Shown here one piece after another: positions 6,069-13,962 of a stretch of DNA of 14,009 nucleotides (position 1 is the first letter of the stretch; each line of letters opens with the position of its first letter). Origin of the DNA: Ramlibacter sp. (GTDB lineage Bacteria; Pseudomonadota; Gammaproteobacteria; Burkholderiales; Burkholderiaceae_C). Where the stretch lies: assembly GCA_028292185.1 (NCBI GenBank), contig JAQGMT010000046.1:1-14009 (forward strand), in the 5' to 3' direction. The notes under the pieces were generated by a model, which was given only the letters and a program-made list of their open reading frames with translations, searched no databases and had not been told where the DNA came from. Both the position numbers and the translations under genes were made by a program.

Positions 6069-8248
6069 GCCGCGATGCCTTCCAGCCGACGCTCGATGCG
6101 GTTCTGCAACCAGCCGATGACAGCGTTGCGCACGCGCGCGCGCAGCCGGTCCCAGCCGCTGGGGTTGTTGATGATCTGCGCCTTGTAAAACGACGGGCAC
6201 AGCACGGCCGCATCGGCGACTTCGCCGCAGAGCCCGCAACCGACGCAGCTGTCCACCACGCTGGCAATCGGGTCGCGCCGCAGCGGGTCGGGATTGGGCT
6301 TGATGGTGAGCGAGGGGCAACCGGACAAGCGGATGCAGGAATGATCGCCGGTGCAAGTGTCAGGGTCGATGCCGAAGCGTTCGCGCACCACGCGCTCGCC
6401 GCTCTCGATGGCCTTGCGCACCAGCGGCTTGACGCGGCGCTGCCGATTGAGCATGCACTCGCTGGACGCCACCACCACCTTCGGGCCCTTCTCGCGCGTG
6501 GTGAGGGCCTCGCGCAAGGTGTCGCGCATCTGCGAGAGGCTGTAGGTGTTGCTTACGGTGCGCACCCACTTCACCCCGACACCGCGCACCGCGTTCTCGA
6601 TGGTGTTGTTGGTGCTGCGCAGCGGGTTGGCGGCCTTCGACGAGAGCAGGTCCTGACCGCCCGTCGCCGCGGAGTAACCGTTGTCGATGACCACCAGCAC
6701 GTTGTCGGAATGATTGAACACGGCATTGCCGACTCCGCTGGTCAGGCCGTTGTGCCAGAAGCCGCCGTCGCCCATGATGGACAGCGTGCGCTTGGCTGTC
6801 TCCTGCGTATTGAATGCAGCGGCGCCGGCCCAGCCCAGCCCATAGCCCATCGTCGTCGCGCCAATGTTGAACGGCGGCAGGATGGAGAACAGGTGGCAAC
6901 CGATGTCGCAACTGATATGGTGCGGACCCAGTTCGCGCTCGAGCAGCTTGATCGCGGTGAAGATCGGCCGCTCCGGGCAACCGGTACAGAACGAAGGCGG
7001 GCGCGGCTGCACTTCGTCGGAGGCAGCCTTGATCGCGAAGGCGTTCGGATTGCCATCCATCAGGGCCGGCACAGGCGCAGGCCTTGCGGCAACCGGCAGC
7101 GTCACGTCCGCAAGCAGATGCGGTGCGTAGCGCTCGATGAATCGCGCGACACCCTTGGTGACCACGCCGCCGGTGTACTCGCCCGCCATCGGCAGGAAGT
7201 CCTTGCCGTGCACGCGGGTCTGGACGTCCGCCTTGCGCAGCATCGAGTTCACCGCTTGCTCGATGTAATCGGGCTGGCCCTCTTCCACCAAGAGGATGCC
7301 GCGCTTGCCCGCGCAAAAGCGCGTGAACTCCTCGTCGATCAGCGGGTACGTCACGTTCAAGACGTACAAAGGCACCCTCGAATTACCGAAGGCGTCCGCC
7401 AGGCCCAGCAACTCAAGCGAACGCAACACCGAGTTGTACAGGCCGCCTTGCATGACGATGCCGAAATCCTGCGCACCCTCGGCGAAGAACTCGTTCAGCT
7501 GCCGCTCCTGGATGAAGCGCACCGCGGCCGGCCAGCGCTGCGACACCTTTTCCTGCTCGTGCATGTAAGTGGCGGGAGGCAGCGCGATCCGGTTGACGTC
7601 GCGCCGCGGCTGCTCCATGGCGTCCTTCAAGGTGTACGCCGCGCGTCGGTTGTCCTTGGTGGTGAAGCGGCCGTGGACGTGGCAGGCCCGAATGCGAAGT
7701 TCCAGCATGACCGGCGTGTGGCTGGCTTCGGACAGCTCGAAGCCCTGTTCCACGGCGGCGACGATGCTCGGCAGATTCGGACGGGGATCGAGCAGCCACA
7801 CCTGGGACTTCATCGCAAACGCATGCGAGCGCTCCTGCATGATGCTCGAGCCCTCGCCGTAGTCTTCGCCGACGATCAACAGCGCGCCGCCGATCACGCC
7901 GCCGGACGCCAGGTTGGCCAGCGCGTCGGAGGCGACGTTGGTGCCGACCGTGGATTTGAATGTGACCGCACCGCGCAGCGGATAGTTCACCGAGGCCGCG
8001 AGCGTCGCGGCCGCGGCGGCTTCGGACGCACTGTGCTCGAAGTGCACGCCCAGCTCGCGCAGGATGTCGTTGGCATCCGTGAGCACGTCCATCAGGTGCG
8101 AGATCGGCGCGCCCTGGTAGCCGGCCACGTACGAGACACCGGATTGCAGCAGCGCCTTGGTCACGGCGAGGATGCCTTCGCCGTGGAACTCGTCGCCTGC
8201 GCCCAGCCGCAGCTTGGTCACTTCGGTAGCAAACGAACGTTCGGCCAT
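6065..8248 (-). CDS. iorA: Indolepyruvate:ferredoxin oxidoreductase-like alpha subunit (TPP-binding, ferredoxin tail)
   Basis: This is the large subunit of the IOR-type 2-oxoacid oxidoreductase, 727 residues and a normal family length. Residues 1-200 are the pyrimidine-binding domain (GYQGAPISHLMD, HSASEAAAAATLAASVNYP, VGTNVASDALANL). The central region is the transketolase-like domain. From about 415 comes the TPP pyrophosphate domain, with C421-T-G-C424-PERP, C447/C451, and the TPP/Mg motif GDGGFWHNG (493-501) through N523 in VVIDNGYSAATGG. The tail from about 628 is a ferredoxin-like domain with C632, C638, C644-P and C668-x2-C671-x2-C674-x9-C684-P, seven cysteines in unusual spacing. It is first in the operon, divergent from the LysR gene. 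The in-frame TGA 24 bases upstream fixes the ATG, which lacks a good Shine-Dalgarno. Likely substrates are indolepyruvate, phenylpyruvate or a related aryl 2-oxoacid; which one is unknown. Confidence 0.93.
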   Translation of the reverse strand: MAERSFATEVTKLRLGAGDEFHGEGILAVTKALLQSGVSYVAGYQGAPISHLMDVLTDANDILRELGVHFEHSASEAAAAATLAASVNYPLRGAVTFKSTVGTNVASDALANLASGGVIGGALLIVGEDYGEGSSIMQERSHAFAMKSQVWLLDPRPNLPSIVAAVEQGFELSEASHTPVMLELRIRACHVHGRFTTKDNRRAAYTLKDAMEQPRRDVNRIALPPATYMHEQEKVSQRWPAAVRFIQERQLNEFFAEGAQDFGIVMQGGLYNSVLRSLELLGLADAFGNSRVPLYVLNVTYPLIDEEFTRFCAGKRGILLVEEGQPDYIEQAVNSMLRKADVQTRVHGKDFLPMAGEYTGGVVTKGVARFIERYAPHLLADVTLPVAARPAPVPALMDGNPNAFAIKAASDEVQPRPPSFCTGCPERPIFTAIKLLERELGPHHISCDIGCHLFSILPPFNIGATTMGYGLGWAGAAAFNTQETAKRTLSIMGDGGFWHNGLTSGVGNAVFNHSDNVLVVIDNGYSAATGGQDLLSSKAANPLRSTNNTIENAVRGVGVKWVRTVSNTYSLSQMRDTLREALTTREKGPKVVVASSECMLNRQRRVKPLVRKAIESGERVVRERFGIDPDTCTGDHSCIRLSGCPSLTIKPNPDPLRRDPIASVVDSCVGCGLCGEVADAAVLCPSFYKAQIINNPSGWDRLRARVRNAVIGWLQNRIERRLEGIAA

Positions 8249-8398
8249 GGGAGGTGTCCAACTGGGGCCGGTTCACAGCGAACCCGCCCACCATGGCCGA
8301 ATTTACGCAGTTGCCGCATATCTGGCGAATGGATTTTTCCCATGCGGTCCATCTGTTTGGTGAATAATCAGGGACAACCCTGAAGCCCGCGCCCGTCC
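8249..8398. promoter_or_regulatory. Divergent iorA/lysR control region with candidate LysR-binding motifs
   Basis: This 150-base gap separates the leftward operon from the rightward LysR gene and must hold both promoters. Two related words occur on the plus strand: ATCTGGCGAAT (8320-8330) and ATCTGTTTGGTGAAT (8351-8365), sharing ATCTG and G-N-GAAT. Read on the minus strand the second is ATTCACCAAACAGAT, which contains the T-N11-A pattern and agrees at ATTCAC...GAT with the NahR-type consensus as I recall it. A short inverted repeat ATGGA/TCCAT (8329-8333, 8348-8352) joins them. With a start point near 8293 they would lie at roughly -30 and -65, the usual LysR activation and recognition positions. 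The layout is an inference from pattern and spacing. Confidence 0.5.
8300..8305 (-). promoter_or_regulatory. Possible -10 hexamer of the ior/oxygenase/transport operon
   Basis: The minus strand reads TAAATT, which differs from TATAAT at two positions. It would give a leader of about 45 bases before the iorA ATG. I see no good -35 at 17 bases upstream (TCGCCA), as is common for LysR-activated promoters. Confidence 0.35.
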
Positions 8399-9340
8399 GT
8401 GAATTTCCGCCAGCTCGACCTCAACCTTCTGCACGTGCTGGCGGCGATCCACCGCACCCGGTCGGTCACCGCCGCCGGCAAGGCGCTGTCGCTGTCGCAG
8501 TCGGCCACCAGCAATGCGCTGGCGCGGCTGCGGCGCTTCTTCAACGACGAACTTTTCGTGCGCTCGCCCGCGGGGCTGCAGCCCACGCGCCTGTGCGAGC
8601 TGGTGGCGCCCGCCGTGCTGGCGCAGCTGCGTTCGCTGGAATCGCTGGTGAGCGGCCAGGAAGATTTCGTGCCGGCGACGAGCGACATGCACTGGAAGCT
8701 GTCGATGTCCGACCTGGGCGAGATGCTGTTCCTGCCCGAACTGGCCTCCGCCTTGCGCGGCGAGGCGCCGCATGCGCGCTTGTCGAACATCTCGGTGGCC
8801 GCCGCCGACGTGGCCGCGGCACTGGAAAGCCGCGAGATCGACTGCGCGCTGGGCATCCTGCAGCCACGCCACCGCGGCATCAATACCGAACTGCTGTTTC
8901 GGGAACAGTACGTCGCCCTCAGCGCCCCCGGCTGGCGGCCTGCCGTCGGCCGCGCCGGGCGCTCGCTATCGGCGGCGCAATTGGCGCAGTCTTTCATCGT
9001 CGTGGCTTCGCCCACGGCCACCTTCCACAGCAGCGTCGAGCAGATGCTCGGCCGCATGAAGCTGGCCGACCGCATCGTCCTGCGGGCCCGCCACTTCGGC
9101 GCTTTGCCGGAACTGGCGCTGACCACCGACCTCGTGGCCATCGTGCCGCAGGCCTATGCGAAAAATCTGCAGCAGCGCCACGACGTGCGGCTGTGGCAAT
9201 TGCCGCAAGCGCCGTACTACGACGTTCGGCTGGTGTGGCATGCCAGCACCGCGCGCGACCCGGCGCATCGCTGGATGCGTGCCTTGCTGCAGCGGCTGTT
9301 CGCGCGGCCGGGCAGCGGCAAGAACGCGGCCGACACCTGA
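8399..9340 (+). CDS. LysR-type transcriptional regulator (NodD/NahR-like subgroup)
   Basis: This is a 313-residue DNA-binding regulator. The N-terminal winged helix-turn-helix is intact: MNFRQLDLNLLHVLAAIHRT, then RSVTAAGKALSLSQSATSNA with the recognition helix around residues 33-45, and FNDELFVRSPAGLQPT. The F/R-x-LDLNLL start is typical of the NodD/NahR/LinR branch, whose members often sense aromatic acids. The effector domain fills about 90-300. The start is a GTG at 8399-8401, chosen because the conserved N-terminus begins exactly there; there is no clear Shine-Dalgarno. It is divergent from iorA by 150 bases, the classical arrangement for a LysR activator of the neighbouring operon that also represses itself. 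The inducer would be the imported aromatic or a product of it, which is inference. It could instead control the FAD-Rieske gene 84 bases downstream. Confidence 0.92.
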   Translation: MNFRQLDLNLLHVLAAIHRTRSVTAAGKALSLSQSATSNALARLRRFFNDELFVRSPAGLQPTRLCELVAPAVLAQLRSLESLVSGQEDFVPATSDMHWKLSMSDLGEMLFLPELASALRGEAPHARLSNISVAAADVAAALESREIDCALGILQPRHRGINTELLFREQYVALSAPGWRPAVGRAGRSLSAAQLAQSFIVVASPTATFHSSVEQMLGRMKLADRIVLRARHFGALPELALTTDLVAIVPQAYAKNLQQRHDVRLWQLPQAPYYDVRLVWHASTARDPAHRWMRALLQRLFARPGSGKNAADT

Positions 9341-9412
9341 GCTGCCCGGCAGTGCCCGCGCGCTTGTCCTACGGGGTGGCTGGCGGCGCCCTCCTAGCAT
9401 CGGGCATCGGCC

Positions 9413-9418
9413 AAGGAG
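9413..9418 (+). promoter_or_regulatory. Ribosome binding site deciding the start of the FAD-Rieske gene
   Basis: AAGGAG abuts the first in-frame ATG (9419) with no spacing, but lies six bases before a second in-frame ATG at 9425. The second is therefore the likely start. Confidence 0.7.
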
Positions 9419-9424
9419 ATGACG

Positions 9425-10918
9425 ATGGACACCACTTCGGTCTGGCGCGGCACGGCGTCCGCGAGCGGTTTCGCGATGTTGAACGGCGACGTCGAGACCG
9501 ACGTGCTGATCGTGGGTGGCGGCATCACCGGCGTCACCTTGGCGTGGCTGCTGGCGCGCGACGGCCGCAAGGTGGCGCTGCTCGAAGCGGGTGAACTGGG
9601 CGGCGGCAGCACCGGCAACTCGACCGGCAATCTGTACGAAACGCTGAGCCACGGCCTGTATCCCATCACCGGCCGTTGGGGCAGCGAAGCGGCACGCCAG
9701 GTGGCGACGCTGCGCCGGGCAACGATCGACTTCATCGAAGGTGTGGCGCAGCCCGCGGATTGCGGGTTCCGCCGCTGCGCGCTACACCTGTACGCGATTT
9801 CGCCGAAGCACCGCGATGAGATCGCGCTGGAATATGCGGCCCTCGGCCATGCGGGCGCGAACGTGCGGATGGACATCGGCACGCGGCCGCCCTTGCCCCA
9901 GCCGGTCGGCGACGTGCTGGTGCTGACCGGGCAAGCCCAGTTCCAGCCGCAGGCCTACGTCAATCATGTGGCGACGCTGGCCGCCAAAGCCGGCGCGCAA
10001 CTGCACGAGCACTCCCGCGTGATTGAGCTCGATCACAAGGCGCGGGTGGCGGCGACCGCGACCGGCAGCGTCAAGGCCAGGGAGGTGGTGTTCGCCACGC
10101 ACACGCCCCTTGGCTTTCACGTGGTGCAGGCGGAGATGCCGGTGCATCGCGAATACGGAATCGCTCGTCCCCTCACCGGCGCCGATCCGGGACCGGGCGT
10201 GTTCTGGTATCGCGGTGACGATGGCTTGTCGGTGCGCACGTTCGACCAGGCGGGTCAGCGCTACCTGATCGCGGTGGGCCAGGAGAACAAGCTGGGCGTG
10301 CACAACGCCAAGGCCAGTTTGATGGCGCTGGAGAGCACCGTGGCAAAGCAGTTCGGCCCGGGCGAGGTGGCCTTCAGGTGGTCGGCGCAGAACTACCGCG
10401 GCGCCGACGGGCTGCCTTACGTGGGCCGCGATGCATCGGGCTGCTTCATGGCGACGGGCTTTTCGACCGACGGCCTGGTTTGGGGAACAATTTCGGCGCA
10501 GCTCATCGCCGATGAATTGGCCGGCCGAAAAAACGAAGCCGCGGAATTGTTAAAGGCCGACCGCTTCTCGCCGGTGAAAGGCGCGAAAGCGATCCTGGAC
10601 GAAAACCTCACGGCCGTGAAATCGCTGGTGAAGGATTACCTCACGCACCGGCAGCAAGAGAAGCTGTCCAGCCTGGCGGTGGGCGACAGCGCGATCGTCG
10701 AGGCCGAAGGCGAATCGCTCGCGACCTACCGCGCGCCCGACGGCGAACTGTTCGCCGTGTCGCCGGTATGCACGCACATGGGCTGCAAGGTGCACTGGAA
10801 CAGTGTGGAAACCAGCTGGGACTGCCCTTGCCACGGCAGCCGGTTCCGCCCGGACGGCACGGTGATCGAAGGGCCGGCCATCGCCGCGCTCGGCCGCAAG
10901 CACCTCAACCTCGGCTGA
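9425..10918 (+). CDS. FAD-dependent oxidoreductase with C-terminal Rieske [2Fe-2S] domain
   Basis: This 497-residue two-domain redox protein has a DAO-type FAD domain in residues 1 to about 390. DVLIVGGGITGVTLAWLLAR contains the GxGxxG dinucleotide motif (G31, G33, G36), E54 is placed to bind the ADP ribose, and a second FAD contact lies in FMATGFSTDGLVWGTISAQL. The C-terminus is a bc1-type Rieske domain: C449-T-H451-M-G-C454 and C467-P-C469-H470-G-S, giving two Cys and two His ligands plus a disulfide pair. It resembles the YhfW type of uncharacterised bacterial proteins; the reaction is not known. I see no signal peptide, so it is probably cytoplasmic. It lies 84 bases after the LysR gene on the same strand with its own ribosome site. 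Electron transfer between flavin and Rieske centre is implied by the fusion. A link to the oxygenase operon across the LysR gene is possible but unproven. Confidence 0.88.
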   Translation: MDTTSVWRGTASASGFAMLNGDVETDVLIVGGGITGVTLAWLLARDGRKVALLEAGELGGGSTGNSTGNLYETLSHGLYPITGRWGSEAARQVATLRRATIDFIEGVAQPADCGFRRCALHLYAISPKHRDEIALEYAALGHAGANVRMDIGTRPPLPQPVGDVLVLTGQAQFQPQAYVNHVATLAAKAGAQLHEHSRVIELDHKARVAATATGSVKAREVVFATHTPLGFHVVQAEMPVHREYGIARPLTGADPGPGVFWYRGDDGLSVRTFDQAGQRYLIAVGQENKLGVHNAKASLMALESTVAKQFGPGEVAFRWSAQNYRGADGLPYVGRDASGCFMATGFSTDGLVWGTISAQLIADELAGRKNEAAELLKADRFSPVKGAKAILDENLTAVKSLVKDYLTHRQQEKLSSLAVGDSAIVEAEGESLATYRAPDGELFAVSPVCTHMGCKVHWNSVETSWDCPCHGSRFRPDGTVIEGPAIAALGRKHLNLG

Positions 10919-10925
10919 GCGTCCT

Positions 10926-11165
10926 TTAGCGGCGCTTGGCCTTGATGCCCAGCGCTTCGCGGCTCTTGTCGATGCGCGCCTGCTTGCGCTCGTCCTCTCT
11001 CTGCACGGCCTTTTTCTTGGTGTAGCCGGACCAGTCGGCCCAGGCCCACCACGCGACCGCCAATGCGAACGGCGACAGCACCCACCACCAAGTCCATTCG
11101 GCCACGGGACCGAACTCCAGGTATTTCATCGCCAAGAACAGGATCCCGAGTCCCAGAAAATACAT
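10926..11165 (-). CDS. Small Trp-rich membrane protein
   Basis: This 79-residue protein has two hydrophobic segments (YFLGLGILFLAMKYLEFG and WTWWWVLSPFALAVAWWAW) and eight tryptophans between residues 24 and 45, followed by a highly basic tail (KKKAVQREDERKQARIDK...KAKRR). It matches the small Trp-rich protein family (TIGR04438, from memory), a conserved short protein of Burkholderiales and relatives with no assigned function. GGAGA at 11171-11175, five bases before the ATG, supports the start. It is convergent with the FAD-Rieske gene (7-base gap) and divergent from the cytochrome c gene. The tail is probably cytoplasmic by the positive-inside rule. Confidence 0.85.
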   Translation of the reverse strand: MYFLGLGILFLAMKYLEFGPVAEWTWWWVLSPFALAVAWWAWADWSGYTKKKAVQREDERKQARIDKSREALGIKAKRR

Positions 11166-11241
11166 CTATGTCTCCAATGGAAGAGCCGCTGCGTGACGGC
11201 AGGCCGCAATCGATCGCATGCGGCGCGTCATCCCCACTCAC

Positions 11242-11247
11242 TACAAT
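11242..11247 (+). promoter_or_regulatory. Possible -10 hexamer of the cytochrome c gene
   Basis: TACAAT (one mismatch to TATAAT) lies 38 bases before the cytochrome c ATG. There is no convincing -35 at 16-18 bases upstream, so support is weak. Confidence 0.35.
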
Positions 11248-11275
11248 CGCGTTGAACCAATGTAACCCAACTCAT

Positions 11276-11280
11276 GAGGA
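11276..11280 (+). promoter_or_regulatory. Ribosome binding site deciding the cytochrome c start
   Basis: GAGGA ends five bases before the ATG at 11286 and overlaps the in-frame ATG at 11274. The upstream ATG therefore cannot use it, and the 11286 start gives a clean signal peptide. Confidence 0.75.
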
Positions 11281-11285
11281 AATCG

Positions 11286-11591
11286 ATGAAACGTATCCTG
11301 TTCGCGCTGGCGGCCACTGCTGTCCTGGCAACACCTGCAATGGCGCAGATGGAATTGGCGCAATCCAAGAATTGCCTGGCCTGTCACGCCGTCGACAAGA
11401 AGCTGGTCGGCCCGGCCTACAAGGATGTCGCCGCCAAGTACGCCGGCCAGAAAGATGCCGTCGACAAGCTGGCCAACAAGATCATGAAGGGCGGCGCCGG
11501 CGTGTGGGGCCCGGTGCCGATGCCGGCCAACACCCAGGTGAACGAAGCCGAAGCCAAGAAGCTGGCAGCTTGGGTGCTGACGCTGAAATAA
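11286..11591 (+). CDS. Periplasmic class I cytochrome c (c551/c552-type)
   Basis: This 101-residue single-haem cytochrome transfers electrons in the periplasm. The signal peptide is MKRILFALAATAVLATPAMA, cleaved before Gln21 at a clear A-x-A site, leaving about 81 residues. The haem-binding motif is C30-L-A-C33-H34, followed by the conserved LVGPAYKDVA helix; Met79 in GPVPMPAN is the sixth iron ligand. The C-terminal helix is EAEAKKLAAWVLTLK. Size and motif order fit the c8 family of cytochromes c551/c552, donors to terminal oxidases, nitrite reductase or peroxidases. No partner enzyme is adjacent. The gene is monocistronic, ending at a strong terminator 24 bases after the stop. Confidence 0.93.
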   Translation: MKRILFALAATAVLATPAMAQMELAQSKNCLACHAVDKKLVGPAYKDVAAKYAGQKDAVDKLANKIMKGGAGVWGPVPMPANTQVNEAEAKKLAAWVLTLK

Positions 11592-11615
11592 GCGGCCACC
11601 GCCGCCGCCAAAGCC

Positions 11616-11638
11616 AAGCCCGCGTCAGCGGGCTTTTT

Positions 11639-11639
<1 letters not shown>
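11616..11639 (+). terminator. Rho-independent terminator of the cytochrome c gene
   Basis: An 8-bp perfect stem AAGCCCGC / GCGGGCTT with a GTCA loop (11624-11627) leads into TTTTTT at 11634-11639. The last T is also the first base of the acs stop codon on the other strand, so the convergent genes share this hairpin. On the minus strand the T-run after the stem is poor, so acs termination there would be weaker. Confidence 0.9.
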
Positions 11640-13624
<1,985 letters not shown>

Positions 13625-13668
13625 GGCGAGTCTCCGCTTGAAATTCTTGATGGCGTGGCAATGCACGG

Positions 13669-13688
13669 GCTGGCACTTTCGGGCCAGC
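13669..13688. repeat. Inverted repeat in the presumed acs leader
   Basis: GCTGGC (13669-13674) and GCCAGC (13683-13688) are perfect complements around an 8-base spacer, about 45-65 bases upstream of the acs start. There is no T-run, so it is not a standard terminator. It could be an RNA hairpin, an operator or chance. Confidence 0.3.
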
Positions 13689-13793
13689 GACGTCCCGATC
13701 CTCCCCGGCCCCTCCAATCTACCCCTATTCCGAACGGGGACGACAGAAACCCACAATCGCACATCGGTAAGCCCCCCTTTTTTATGCAGGACC

Positions 13794-13807
13794 TTAATCC
13801 AAATCAA
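13794..13807. promoter_or_regulatory. Possible FNR/ANR-type box upstream of acs
   Basis: TTAAT-CCAA-ATCAA matches the TTGAT-N4-ATCAA consensus at nine of ten fixed positions. Its centre lies about 177 bases upstream of the acs ATG, so a promoter activated from -41.5 would give a leader of roughly 135 bases. It might serve acs, or a gene beyond the right edge. A single match in this much DNA could be chance. Confidence 0.4.
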
Positions 13808-13962
13808 GGCGTCCGCTCGCCCTTCGAGCAATGTTCGCTCCCCCACCTCGCTGGCGCGCGCAGAGGGAGCCCGGGTGCCCGCATTTCGGCGGAGCGCTCA
13901 CCCATCCCGCAAGGCCGGTGGTCGGGGCGGGTCGGGCGCAGGTCCATTCGCGTTGTTGCACC

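Noticed and set aside
4590..6356. A 588-residue frame extending iorB into iorA
   Set aside because: The extra residues are an out-of-frame reading of the iorA ferredoxin domain. The start overlapping the iorA stop fits the family N-terminus.
6053..8383. A 776-residue plus-strand open frame opposite iorA
   Set aside because: It has no ribosome site or known motif. The minus strand has a full TPP enzyme with catalytic and cluster residues, and third-position GC favours the minus strand.
9341..9424. Promoter for the FAD-Rieske gene (TTGTCC at 9364 and TAGCAT at 9395)
   Set aside because: The spacing is 25 bases, too long for a sigma-70 promoter, and each hexamer has several mismatches.
13625..13846. 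N-terminal extension of acs by 74 residues
   Set aside because: The extra stretch is unlike Acs proteins, and a proper Shine-Dalgarno precedes the ATG at 13624. The region more likely holds the promoter and leader.
13820..13960. Possible structured RNA or tRNA in the G/C-rich region upstream of acs
   Set aside because: I could not find a T-loop, an anticodon arm or a CCA end, and no stable long stem is evident by eye.
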